Origin: Bryobacteraceae bacterium
GTDB lineage: Bacteria; Acidobacteriota; Terriglobia; Bryobacterales; Bryobacteraceae
Direction: 5' to 3'
Assembly: GCA_041394945.1 (NCBI GenBank)
Contig: JAWKHH010000001.1
Coordinates: forward strand, 248,001-312,000
Length of the DNA: 64,000 nt
Made by a program: the position numbers and the translations under genes. Position 1 is the stretch's first letter; each line of letters starts with the position of its first letter. The notes under the pieces are model-generated. The model worked only from the letters and a program-made list of their open reading frames with translations, ran no database searches and was not told the origin of the DNA. Positions 17,162-25,226 of the stretch are shown one piece after another.

Positions 17162-17761
17162 ATGAAATTCCCGCACTTCAACCGTCGCCTTCACCTTTAC
17201 TTCGGCCTCTTCCTCATGCCCTGGTTCTTCATGTACGGCGTCTCCTCCATCCCCTTCGCTCACAGCCAGTACTTCGACGCGATGGACAAAGCAAAGAATC
17301 TCCCGCTCTGGAAAACTCGTTTCGAAAAGACCTACGACATCGCTGTGCCTGAATCCGGCGAACTCCGTCCGATCGGCGCGAAAATCATGGCCGACCACGG
17401 CATCTCCGGAAACCACGGCACATACCGCCAAGGCCCCAACCAGATTAACGTCTACATCTACACTTTCTGGCAGTCCACCCAACTGAAATACTTCATCGCA
17501 GAAAAGAAGCTCATCGCCGAAGACCGCCGCTTCCGATGGGACCACTTTCTCACCGGCATGCACGCCCGCGGCGGATTCGAGCAGGAGGGCTTTTTCCAGG
17601 ACTTATGGGGCGTCGTCATCGACATCGTTTGCCTCGGCCTTCTCCTGTGGATCGCGTCCGGACTCTACATGTGGTGGTCGCTGCCGCCGCTACGCACGTG
17701 GGGGGCCATCGCCCTCACCGGCGGCATCGCCAGCTTCGCGCTGTTTCTCTTGAAACTTTGA
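17162..17761 (+). CDS. PepSY-associated membrane protein, second of pair
   Basis: 199 residues, a paralogue of the preceding gene: RRLHLYFGLFLMPWFFMYGVSS at the N terminus, a periplasmic PepSY-like middle, and a C-terminal helix pair with SGLYMWWSLPPLR. The order helix, loop, WW-containing helix, last helix is the same, so the two probably form a heterodimer that equals one full-size PepSY_TM protein. Start ATG follows the upstream stop by one base, so expression is coupled. Substrate unknown; a role in envelope electron transfer or metal uptake is only a family guess. Confidence 0.7.
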   Translation: MKFPHFNRRLHLYFGLFLMPWFFMYGVSSIPFAHSQYFDAMDKAKNLPLWKTRFEKTYDIAVPESGELRPIGAKIMADHGISGNHGTYRQGPNQINVYIYTFWQSTQLKYFIAEKKLIAEDRRFRWDHFLTGMHARGGFEQEGFFQDLWGVVIDIVCLGLLLWIASGLYMWWSLPPLRTWGAIALTGGIASFALFLLKL

Positions 17762-17788
17762 CCCCCGTGGTCCCGTCGTTTAAGGAGT

Positions 17789-18697
17789 ATGCGACTCCTT
17801 ACCATTGCGGCTTTGTGCGCCGCTTCGAGCTTTGCTCAAGACTACTTCCCCCTTCACGTTGGAAATCAATGGGTTTATACCCAAACCGGGACCTTTGCCA
17901 CAGCGCCCGTCGTCGTTCAGGTTGCCGAATCGCAGGTCATCGACGGCCGCTCATTCTCTCTGGTGCGCGGCCTCCCCGAGGGTCCGCTGTGGCTCCATCA
18001 ATCCGCCGACGGTCTGCTGATCAGCATTGACCCGGCCACGAAGACCGAATCCGTATGGGCGCGATTCGCCGCGGCCGAAGGCGGTACCTACGAGACTTCG
18101 GTAACTCCCTGTAACTCAACCGCGAGTGTTCGATCGCGAAACGCCACCGCGGAATTGCCGGTGGGCACTTACGGCGGCGCGCTCGAAATCGCTTACCCGA
18201 ATCCCACCTGTGCTGACGCCGGCCTGGAGAGTGAGACGTTTCTTCCCTGGATCGGCCTCGTCAAGCGGACCTCCACGAGCATCGCCGGGCCGGTCTCGCT
18301 CGCACTCTCCTACGCGCGCGTCGGAGGGGTCACCGTGCTGAGCCAACCCGAGAACGCTTTCGCGCTGACCATCGACAAGACCTCCTACGCACCCGCCGCC
18401 AACATCAACGCGCGGCTCAACATCCGCGCCACCCAGACCACGCCGCTTACGCTGAGCTTCTCGAGCGGCCAGCGGTTCGACTTCGCCATCCGCAATGATG
18501 CCGGCGAGACCGTCTACACCTGGAGCGCCGACAAGCTTTTCCCCGCCGTGCTCGGCACTGAGGCCATCAACGGCGAGCGCAACTGGGCCGTCTCCTTCCC
18601 CGCCCCGCAGGCCCCCGGCAACTACACCGTGGAAGGCTGGCTCACCTCCGCGCGCCCTTACAAAGCGACCGTATCGTTCACCGTCGCGGAGCGCTAA
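17789..18697 (+). CDS. secreted protein with C-terminal BsuPI-like domain
   Basis: 302 residues with a signal peptide (MRLLTIAALCAASSFA). The N-terminal about 190 residues form a beta-rich region beginning DYFPLHVGNQWVYTQ, a phrase common in secreted proteins of unknown role. The C-terminal about 110 residues (from ALTIDKTSYAPAANINARL through SGQRFDFAIRNDAGETVYTW to the final strand) match the BsuPI immunoglobulin-like domain, named after a Bacillus proteinase inhibitor. AAGGAG lies 1 nt before the ATG, too close to be a normal ribosome site. Role could be protease control at the cell surface; this is inference. Confidence 0.72.
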   Translation: MRLLTIAALCAASSFAQDYFPLHVGNQWVYTQTGTFATAPVVVQVAESQVIDGRSFSLVRGLPEGPLWLHQSADGLLISIDPATKTESVWARFAAAEGGTYETSVTPCNSTASVRSRNATAELPVGTYGGALEIAYPNPTCADAGLESETFLPWIGLVKRTSTSIAGPVSLALSYARVGGVTVLSQPENAFALTIDKTSYAPAANINARLNIRATQTTPLTLSFSSGQRFDFAIRNDAGETVYTWSADKLFPAVLGTEAINGERNWAVSFPAPQAPGNYTVEGWLTSARPYKATVSFTVAER

Positions 18698-18698
18698 C

Positions 18699-19418
18699 AT
18701 GGCAACGATGGCCGCACCCGCTTCCGGCAAGGCCGCGCAGGCGAAGCCTGCCTTCAAGGACGCCGCGCGCGCCCAGTTAAGCCTCCTCGCACCGCTCGAA
18801 AAGCGCACCCTCGTCTGGCTTGCCAACCACATGCCCGCCGGGGTGAACTCAGACCATCTCACCGCGCTCGGCCTGGTCTCGCTTGCCGGGGCCGGGCTCA
18901 GCTACTGGTATGCCTCGCAAAGCAAGATCGGGCTCGCGCTGGTGATCGTGTTCCTCATCGCCAATTGGTTCGGCGACTCGCTCGACGGCACACTCGCCCG
19001 GGTCCGCAACCGCCAGCGCCCGCGCTACGGCTTCTACGTCGACCACGTCGTCGACATGTTCGGAACGCTGTTCCTCATCGGCGGACTCGGCCTCTCCAGC
19101 TACATGTCGCCCTGGATCGCGGCCGGGCTCGTGGTCGCTTACTTCATGCTCTCGATCGAGGTCTACCTCACCACGTACACGATCGGAACCTTCCATCTCT
19201 CGTTCTGGAAGTTCTCGCCCACGGAGCTTCGCATCCTGCTCGCCATCGGCAACTGCGTGCTTCTCGCCGGGCTCACCCACGGCCAGATCCTCGGCCGCCG
19301 CTTTCTGCTCTTCGATATCGGCGGCGTCGTGGGCATCTTCGGGCTGCTCGCCATGCTGCTCTGGGCCGTGGCGCGCCACACGGCGCACCTCTATGACGCC
19401 GAGCGTCTCCCGAAGTAG
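18699..19418 (+). CDS. CDP-alcohol phosphatidyltransferase family protein
   Basis: 239 residues, multi-spanning membrane enzyme. The signature D-x2-D-G-x2-A-R-x8-G-x3-D-x3-D is complete: DSLDGTLAR, then GFYVDHVVD. These residues bind the CDP moiety and metal. The enzyme links a polar alcohol to a CDP-activated lipid at the membrane; the acceptor (glycerol phosphate, inositol phosphate or other) cannot be told. A 30-residue Ala-rich cytoplasmic head precedes the domain. Starts 1 base after the BsuPI-domain gene stop and overlaps the GtrA gene by 26 bases. Confidence 0.88.
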   Translation: MATMAAPASGKAAQAKPAFKDAARAQLSLLAPLEKRTLVWLANHMPAGVNSDHLTALGLVSLAGAGLSYWYASQSKIGLALVIVFLIANWFGDSLDGTLARVRNRQRPRYGFYVDHVVDMFGTLFLIGGLGLSSYMSPWIAAGLVVAYFMLSIEVYLTTYTIGTFHLSFWKFSPTELRILLAIGNCVLLAGLTHGQILGRRFLLFDIGGVVGIFGLLAMLLWAVARHTAHLYDAERLPK

Positions 19419-19827
19419 CGCTCTCGCCCTCGCGCTCCGGTGGCTGAAGTTCAACGCCGTCGGAGCCGTGGGCATCGGCGTCCAGCTCGCCGCTCTTTGG
19501 CTCTTCAAATCCGCGCTCGGCCTCCACTATCTGGTGGCCACCGCGCTCGCCGTCGAGTTGGCCGTGCTTCACAACTTTGTCTGGCATGAACTCTGGACCT
19601 GGCGTCCCGCCGCCCGCACGCCGCGCACCACCGCCGCGCGCCTGGCCCGCTTCAACCTCACCACCGGACTCATCTCCATCGCCTCCAACCTCCTCCTCAT
19701 GCGCCTCCTCGTCGGCACGCTCGGGCTCCCTTACCTGCACGCCAACCTAGCCGCCATCGCCCTCACCAACATCGCCAACTTCGCCGCCGCCGAATGGCTT
19801 GTGTTCGGGCGTAAGATTGAGGAATGA
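19393..19827 (+). CDS. GtrA-family membrane protein
   Basis: 144 residues with four predicted helices (RWLKFNAVGAVGIGVQLAAL, then YLVATALAVELAVLHNFVW, LTTGLISIASNLLLMRLL and LAAIALTNIANFAAAEWLVF). The ELAVLHNFVWHELWTW and NFAAAEWLVF blocks are GtrA hallmarks. GtrA proteins are thought to help flip undecaprenyl- or polyprenyl-linked sugars. Its start overlaps the phosphatidyltransferase by 26 bases and its stop overlaps the molybdopterin enzyme by 4 bases. Context suggests a lipid-linked glycan pathway. Confidence 0.85.
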   Translation: MTPSVSRSSALALALRWLKFNAVGAVGIGVQLAALWLFKSALGLHYLVATALAVELAVLHNFVWHELWTWRPAARTPRTTAARLARFNLTTGLISIASNLLLMRLLVGTLGLPYLHANLAAIALTNIANFAAAEWLVFGRKIEE

Positions 19828-21875
19828 CGCGGACCTCCACGTGCGCACTCGATTGTCCCGACGCCTGCTCGGTACTCGTCGACATCGACGAAAACGGAAA
19901 CGCCGTCAAACTGCGCGGCAACCCGGATCACCCGGTGACGCAAGGCTTCCTTTGCGCCAAGGTCACCCGCTACCTCGATCGCCAATATCACAAAGATCGC
20001 CTGCTCCACCCGCTGAAACGCACCGGCCCAAAAGGCTCCGGCCAGTTCGCCCGTATCTCCTGGGACGAGGCGCTCGATACCATCGCCGCGCGGTTTTCCG
20101 CCCTCGCCGCCGAACCCGAATCGATCCTCCCTTACAGCTACGCCGGCACGATGGGCTTTCTCCAGGGCTCCTCGATGGACCGCCGCTTCTTCCACCGCCT
20201 CGGCGCCTCCCGCCTCGATCGAACCGTCTGTTCCTCCACCGCCGGCGCCGCCCAGGGACGCACCCTCGGCGCGCGCTACGGCACCGAACCCGAGCAGTTC
20301 GCCGACGCGAAGCTCATCCTGCTGTGGGGCGCCAATACCCTCGCCACCAACGTCCACCTCTGGCCTTTCCTCGTCGAAGCCCGCCGCCGCGGGGCGCGAC
20401 TCTATGCCATCGACCCCGTCCGCCACAAGACCGCCGCCCTGGCTGACCGGCATTACGCCGTCAACCCCGGCTCCGATCACGCCCTCGCGCTCGGCCTGAT
20501 CCACGTCATCCTCCGCGACCGCCTCGAAAACCGCGCCTACATCGACGCGCACACCACCGGCATCGCCGAAATCGAACGCGCCGCCCGCGAATACACGCCG
20601 GAACGCGCCGCCGCGCTCACCGGCATCGCCGCCGCCGACATCGAAACGCTCGCCCGCGAATACGCAGCCACGCGCCCGGCGGTCATCAAGCTCGGCCTCG
20701 GTCCGCAGCGCTCCGAACGCGGCGGCGCGGCCATCAGCTCCATCGCCACACTCCCCGCCCTCACCGGATCGTGGCGGGAACGAGGCGGTGGATTGCAGCT
20801 CAGCACCTCCGGCGCTTTCGCGGTCGATCGCGCCGCGCTCGAGATGCCCGAACTGCAGAAGCGCTCCCCCCTCGGCCGCGAGGCGCGCATGATCAACATG
20901 ATCCGCCTCGGTCGCGCGCTCGTCGACCCCGCCGGCGCCGAAGTCCCGGTGAAGGCGCTTTTCGTTTACAACGCCAACCCCGCCGCCATCGCGCCGGACC
21001 AGGGCCGCGTCCTCGAGGGGCTCGCCCGCGAGGACCTGTTCACCGTGGTCGCCGAGCAGATGCCAACCGACACCGCCGCCTTCGCCGACATCGTGCTCCC
21101 CGCCACAACGTTCCTCGAGCACACCGACCTTTACTTCGCCTACGGCCACTACTACATCCAGCTCGCCCGGCCCGCCGTCGCGCCCGCCGGCGAAGCCCGC
21201 CCCAACACCGGGATCTTCCGCGATCTGGCCGCGCGCATGGGCCTCGACGACCCCTGCTTCCGCGATTCCGACGACGACATGATCGACCAGGCGCTCGCCT
21301 CGGGGCACCCCTTCCTCAAGGGCATCACCCGCACCGGCCTCGAACAAAACCACTTCCAGCGCCTCAACCTCTCCGCTCCTGGCGAACCCTTCCAGCCGTT
21401 CGCCAATGGCGGCTTCTTCGGGAAACCCGACGGCAAGTGCGACCTGGCCAGCGCGGCCGTCGCCTACCAGCCGCCGCGGGAATCCCGCCTCGGCGACGAA
21501 GCGCTCCGCTCCCGTTACCCGCTCGAACTCCTCTCTCCGAAGAATCACCATTCGCTCAACTCGACCTTCGGCTATCGCGACTCCACCAACGAAGAGACCG
21601 CTATCGTCCACGTCAACCGCGCCGACGCCGATGCCCGCGGCATCCACCACGGCGACGCCGTCCGGCTCTTCAACGATCGCGGCAGCCTCATCCTCCGCGC
21701 CGAAGTCGACGGGGTCGTACAGACGGGTGTCGTTTCCGCCCCCGCCGTCCGCTGGCCCGGCCGCGCTCCGGACAATCGCAACGTCAATGCACTCGTCTCC
21801 GATGCCCTCACCGACATCGGAAACGGTCCCGTTTTCTACAGTTGTCTGGTACAACTGGAGAAATGCGGCGACTGA
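19824..21875 (+). CDS. cytoplasmic molybdopterin-dependent oxidoreductase
   Basis: 683 residues, DMSO-reductase superfamily. The N-terminal [4Fe-4S] cysteines are C7, C11, C15 and C44 (CALDCPDAC and FLCAKV). A Cys in DRTVCSSTAGAAQG near residue 137 is a candidate Mo ligand. The central Rossmann parts (ILLWGANTLATNVHLWP, ARLYAIDPVRHKTAALAD) and the C-terminal dinucleotide-binding domain (PLELLSPKNHHSLNSTFG) are complete. There is no Tat leader, so it should be cytoplasmic. Substrate is unknown. It sits by 4-base overlap behind GtrA and overlaps the following lipoprotein by 13 bases, an odd place for a redox enzyme. Confidence 0.88.
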   Translation: MTRTSTCALDCPDACSVLVDIDENGNAVKLRGNPDHPVTQGFLCAKVTRYLDRQYHKDRLLHPLKRTGPKGSGQFARISWDEALDTIAARFSALAAEPESILPYSYAGTMGFLQGSSMDRRFFHRLGASRLDRTVCSSTAGAAQGRTLGARYGTEPEQFADAKLILLWGANTLATNVHLWPFLVEARRRGARLYAIDPVRHKTAALADRHYAVNPGSDHALALGLIHVILRDRLENRAYIDAHTTGIAEIERAAREYTPERAAALTGIAAADIETLAREYAATRPAVIKLGLGPQRSERGGAAISSIATLPALTGSWRERGGGLQLSTSGAFAVDRAALEMPELQKRSPLGREARMINMIRLGRALVDPAGAEVPVKALFVYNANPAAIAPDQGRVLEGLAREDLFTVVAEQMPTDTAAFADIVLPATTFLEHTDLYFAYGHYYIQLARPAVAPAGEARPNTGIFRDLAARMGLDDPCFRDSDDDMIDQALASGHPFLKGITRTGLEQNHFQRLNLSAPGEPFQPFANGGFFGKPDGKCDLASAAVAYQPPRESRLGDEALRSRYPLELLSPKNHHSLNSTFGYRDSTNEETAIVHVNRADADARGIHHGDAVRLFNDRGSLILRAEVDGVVQTGVVSAPAVRWPGRAPDNRNVNALVSDALTDIGNGPVFYSCLVQLEKCGD

Positions 21876-22393
21876 CCGTCCTCGCCCTCACGGGCGCCCT
21901 TCTCCTTCTTTCCGGATCCTGCAAGAGCTCACGGCGGACCCGCGTCACCACCGTCGAAGAGGAGGCCGGCGCGCTTCGCAGCCGTATTGAGATCTCCGAT
22001 CCGGCTACCGCCATCCAACTCGTCCAGGGCTTCCACCAGCTCGAACCCGACGGCTGGCGCTGGACCATGGGCAAGTTCACGGTAACGTTGCTCGTCCCCG
22101 CCGGCGCGGCGCAAAAAGGCGGCCGCCTCAAGGTGGAGTTTTCCTACCCCGACGCCGCGTTCCAGAAGCTCGGCCCCACCACGCTCAAGGCCAGCGTCGA
22201 TAACCTCGCCCTCGAACCGCAAACCTATTCCGCCGCCGGAACCGCCGCCTACGAGCGCGATCTGCCCGCGTCCGCACTCTCCGGCGACACCGTCACCATC
22301 GACTTCTCCCTCGACAAGTTCCTCGCTGCCGGGCAGGCGGAAGAACGCGAGCTCGGCTTGATCGCTTCCGCCTTCGAGATCGCCTCAAAATGA
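21863..22393 (+). CDS. lipoprotein with a C-terminal domain shared with its neighbour
   Basis: 176 residues. The signal peptide ends in a lipobox (LLLLSGSC, Cys20), so it is anchored as a lipoprotein. After a charged linker a beta-sandwich-like domain runs from about residue 60 (LEPDGWRWTMGKFTVTLL) to the end (ERELGLIASAFEI). The same domain closes the following membrane protein (DGYRWMGKTAHLVL to GRELGLVFGSFQV). A CTGGAGA site precedes the start. Overlaps the molybdopterin gene by 13 bases and the next gene by 4. Possibly a ligand-binding partner for the glycosyltransferase; inferred from the shared domain. Confidence 0.7.
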   Translation: MRRLTVLALTGALLLLSGSCKSSRRTRVTTVEEEAGALRSRIEISDPATAIQLVQGFHQLEPDGWRWTMGKFTVTLLVPAGAAQKGGRLKVEFSYPDAAFQKLGPTTLKASVDNLALEPQTYSAAGTAAYERDLPASALSGDTVTIDFSLDKFLAAGQAEERELGLIASAFEIASK

Positions 22394-24285
22394 CCCCCGA
22401 CGGGCGGCGCCGCCTCGCCCTCCTCCTCGCCTGGCTGCTCGCCATGGGCGTTCTGCTCTCCGTCTACGGCGAAGGCCTCGATTGCTGGTTCCAGCAGGAC
22501 GACTTCGCCTGGCTCGGACTCAAGGACGAAGTCCGCGACTGGCCCTCGTTCCTCAACGCCATGTTCGCCCCCAAGGCCCAGGGCACCTTCCGCTTCCTCA
22601 GCGAACGCGCCTACTTCCTCGGCTTCCGCACCTTGTTCGGCCTCGATGCCCTGCCCTACCGCATCCTCGTCTTCGCCACCCAGGCGCTGAACCTGCTCCT
22701 GGTGATTCTGGTCGGCCGCCGCATCACCGGCTGCCTCACCGCCGGCGCGGCCGCCGCCATGTTCTGGACCGTCAACGCATCCCTCGCCATCCCGCTCGCG
22801 TGGACTTCCGCCTACAACCAGATCCTCTGTCCCACGTTCCTCCTAGGCGCGTTCTACTTCCTGCTCCGCTGGCTCGACACCGGCGAGGCGCGGTTCTATT
22901 GGGCACAGGCGGCCATCTTCATCGTTGGCTTCGGCGCGCTCGAACACAACATCGTTTATCCGGCAATCGCCGCCGCGTGGCTCGTGCTCTCCGGCAGCTA
23001 CCGCCGCCTTCCCGCCCTCGTGCCGATTGGTGTTGTCTCGGCCGTCTATCTCTACATTCACAACCTCGTGGCGCCGAAAAGCGCCGACGCCGGACCATAC
23101 GCCATCCACACGGACCCCGCGAGCCTAGCCGCCACTCTCGAGTGGTATCTCGTCAACTGGACCGGTGGAGTCCGCATGCAAGGCCTCGAACAACCGGACT
23201 GGCTGCAGACCGTCGGCGCTGCCACGCCCGTGCTGATCGGCGTGCCGCTGCTGCTGTTCGCCCTCTGGCGCCTCCGCCAGCGCCAGTGGACCGTGCTCTT
23301 CCCCATCGCCTGGTTCCTCATCCTGCTCGCCCCCGTGCTTCCCCTCCGCGACCATCAGTCCGACTACTACCTCGTCATGCCCACCCTCGGCGTCGCCCTG
23401 CTCGGCGGGTGGGCGGTCTCCGACGCCGTCCGCTTCCGCCCATGGGCCGGCGCCGCCGCCGCGCTGCTCGCCGTCGCATACCTCGCCACCACCATCCCCG
23501 TGGGCCAGGAAGGCGTTTCGTTCTACTGCCACAACTCGCAGCGCGTACGGAACATGGTCCTCGGGGTCGAATACGCCCACCGGGTTCACCCGGGCAAGCT
23601 CATCCTGCTCCACTCGGTGGACTCCGACCTGTTCTGGTTCGGCGTCAACGACAAGCCGTTTCGCCTCGTGGGCGTCAATGAAGTTTTCCTCACGCCCGGC
23701 TCCGAATCCAACATCCAGCGCCACCCCGACCTCGGCGACCCCGAGGACTTCACCCTCGGTCCGGCCCAAACCATCGAGGCGCTGCGCACCGGTCTCGTCG
23801 TCGTCTACAATGCCAGCGAGGAACGCCTCCGCAACATCACCCGCACCTACGCAGCCCTCGCCCGTGCCAACCTGCGTCCCAGTCTGGCTTCCCGTGTCGA
23901 TGTGGGACACACCGTGTATGCATCTCAACTCGGTCCGGGGTGGTACGAGGCAACGGATGGGTACCGCTGGATGGGCAAGACTGCCCACCTCGTCCTCCGG
24001 ATCAAGCCCGGGAGCGGTCCGCGCCGTCTCGAAATCGAAGGCTATTGCCCCCGGGAGCAAGTCGCTGGTCGGGGCGTGCTACTATCGCTCGCGATTGGAT
24101 CGGAGGAGATTCTAGTCAAACGGATAGCAGCAGAGGGCAGTTTCACCGTCACTGCAACGATCCCGGAGCGACGAGCGCAAGAGGGAAGTGTATATATATC
24201 CATCAGTGTAGACCGGGTGTTCCACGAGGGAGGACCCACTGGGCGGGAGCTGGGCCTCGTGTTTGGCAGTTTCCAGGTGAGATAG
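22390..24285 (+). CDS. GT-C-type membrane glycosyltransferase-like protein
   Basis: 631 residues. About ten membrane helices in the first 390 residues; the first periplasmic loop has QQDDFAWL (a DD motif near residue 36-37), as in GT-C enzymes that use polyprenyl-phosphate sugars. Residues about 400-510 form a soluble region, and the last about 115 residues (from DGYRWMGKTAHLVL to RELGLVFGSFQVR) match the C-terminal domain of the preceding lipoprotein. Codons and base composition change toward AT in the last 200 bases. Tightly coupled to the upstream genes (4-base overlap). Likely adds a sugar to an envelope polymer or protein; the substrate is unknown. Confidence 0.7.
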   Translation: MTPDGRRRLALLLAWLLAMGVLLSVYGEGLDCWFQQDDFAWLGLKDEVRDWPSFLNAMFAPKAQGTFRFLSERAYFLGFRTLFGLDALPYRILVFATQALNLLLVILVGRRITGCLTAGAAAAMFWTVNASLAIPLAWTSAYNQILCPTFLLGAFYFLLRWLDTGEARFYWAQAAIFIVGFGALEHNIVYPAIAAAWLVLSGSYRRLPALVPIGVVSAVYLYIHNLVAPKSADAGPYAIHTDPASLAATLEWYLVNWTGGVRMQGLEQPDWLQTVGAATPVLIGVPLLLFALWRLRQRQWTVLFPIAWFLILLAPVLPLRDHQSDYYLVMPTLGVALLGGWAVSDAVRFRPWAGAAAALLAVAYLATTIPVGQEGVSFYCHNSQRVRNMVLGVEYAHRVHPGKLILLHSVDSDLFWFGVNDKPFRLVGVNEVFLTPGSESNIQRHPDLGDPEDFTLGPAQTIEALRTGLVVVYNASEERLRNITRTYAALARANLRPSLASRVDVGHTVYASQLGPGWYEATDGYRWMGKTAHLVLRIKPGSGPRRLEIEGYCPREQVAGRGVLLSLAIGSEEILVKRIAAEGSFTVTATIPERRAQEGSVYISISVDRVFHEGGPTGRELGLVFGSFQVR

Positions 24286-24471
24286 TAAACGTTTCACGAC
24301 AACAAATTCACTGCAGACGCGATTTTTTGTTTGACATCACGAATAGTTTTGAGGTCAAACGGTTTTTTCTATCGCTGACCGTGAAACTTTGGACGGCAAA
24401 GTGCGTCATATAGTGAACGTGAGGGCTATTCTGATTTAGCCAGTGAAGGTCGCACGGTCCGCATTTTGGCA

Positions 24472-24499
24472 TTGCGCTTGCATGGGATTGTGCTATCAT
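24472..24499 (+). promoter_or_regulatory. candidate extended -10 promoter
   Basis: TTGCGC at 24472-24477, a 16-base spacer and TGCTATCAT, in which TG at 24491-24492 makes an extended -10 before TATCAT at 24494-24499. The start point would be near 24506, leaving a leader of about 240 nt before the DksA-like gene, long enough for regulation. Confidence 0.4.
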
Positions 24500-24733
24500 G
24501 CACTGATACATCGGAGAAGAGGGGCACCGTTAGAACCCAAATCCCACGTAGGCAGTTGATACGAGTCACATTTTAGTGGCCGTTGCTCAGATTTTGAAAC
24601 TTTCCGTACTCAAGTTCGTCTATACCATATGGCGGACAGAAGGAGCAGTCGATAGACAGAATGACTAGCACGGCAATGGATGGCCTGCCCGAACCGAGCG
24701 TAGGTGGCCGGAAGCCGGAAATGGAACGATTTT

Positions 24734-24740
24734 GGAGGAA
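24734..24740 (+). promoter_or_regulatory. ribosome binding site of the DksA-like gene
   Basis: GGAGGAA, 7 nt before the ATG at 24748. It decides this start over an in-frame ATG at 24661 that would add a low-quality 29-residue head. Confidence 0.65.
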
Positions 24741-24747
24741 CAAGACG

Positions 24748-25137
24748 ATGACGAAAGTAGAACTCAACAAATTCAAGCAGATCCTGGAGACCAAACAGGC
24801 CGAACTGGCCCGCGTGCTCCGCAACCGAGAGGCCATCGCAATCGAGAAGAGCGCCGATGCGCTGGATGAAGTCCAGCACGCAGCCGAGCGCGAACTCGCC
24901 ATCCGCAACCTCGACCGCGAGTCGGGGCTCCTCCGTCAGGTGAAGGGCGGTCTCCGCCGCATCAACGAAGGCTCCTATGGAGTCTGCGCCCACTGCGAGG
25001 AAGAGATCAACCCCAAACGGCTCGCCGCGGTGCCGTGGGCGCAGTACTGCGTCCACTGCCAGGAACTCGCCGATCGTGCGCTGCAGGACGGTGACGAATC
25101 CGAGGGCTTCGAGGAAGTCCTCGTGAACGCCGCCTAA
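24748..25137 (+). CDS. DksA/TraR-family zinc-finger regulator
   Basis: 129 residues. A helical coiled coil (residues about 1-75) is followed by a C4 zinc finger with C80, C83, C101 and C104 (CAHC and CVHC), the canonical DksA/TraR spacing. DksA-type proteins enter the RNA polymerase secondary channel and, with ppGpp, change promoter choice. The coiled-coil tip has ADALDEV, similar to the acidic tip of DksA, so polymerase binding is plausible. The strong GGAGGAA site and a long leader set it apart from neighbouring genes. It is followed by a hairpin at 25163-25200. Confidence 0.85.
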   Translation: MTKVELNKFKQILETKQAELARVLRNREAIAIEKSADALDEVQHAAERELAIRNLDRESGLLRQVKGGLRRINEGSYGVCAHCEEEINPKRLAAVPWAQYCVHCQELADRALQDGDESEGFEEVLVNAA

Positions 25138-25162
25138 GCCCCGGCACAGCTCCTCCAGCACG

Positions 25163-25200
25163 AGGGCGCGGGCTTGACCGGAAACCGGTCCCCGCGCCCT
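25163..25200 (+). terminator. strong hairpin between convergent genes
   Basis: AGGGCGCGGG pairs with CCCGCGCCCT, and inside it GACCGG pairs with CCGGTC around an AAA loop, with a short bulge. It lies between the DksA-like gene and the convergent pgeF gene and probably ends transcription from both sides. The following T tract is poor (TCGTGTATCT). Confidence 0.6.
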
Positions 25201-25226
25201 TCGTGTATCTCCGGCCTGGGCGCTTC

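Larger units (their letters stand above)
24286..24747. promoter_or_regulatory. AT-rich intergenic region before the DksA-like gene
   Basis: This is one of the longest gene-free stretches (462 bases) and clearly poorer in G+C than its surroundings. It contains a perfect 7-base inverted repeat (GTTTGAC at 24329-24335 and GTCAAAC at 24354-24360), a candidate extended -10 promoter at 24472-24499 and a ribosome site at 24734-24740. No coding frame or RNA fold was recognised. It probably carries the control region of the DksA-like gene. Confidence 0.5.
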
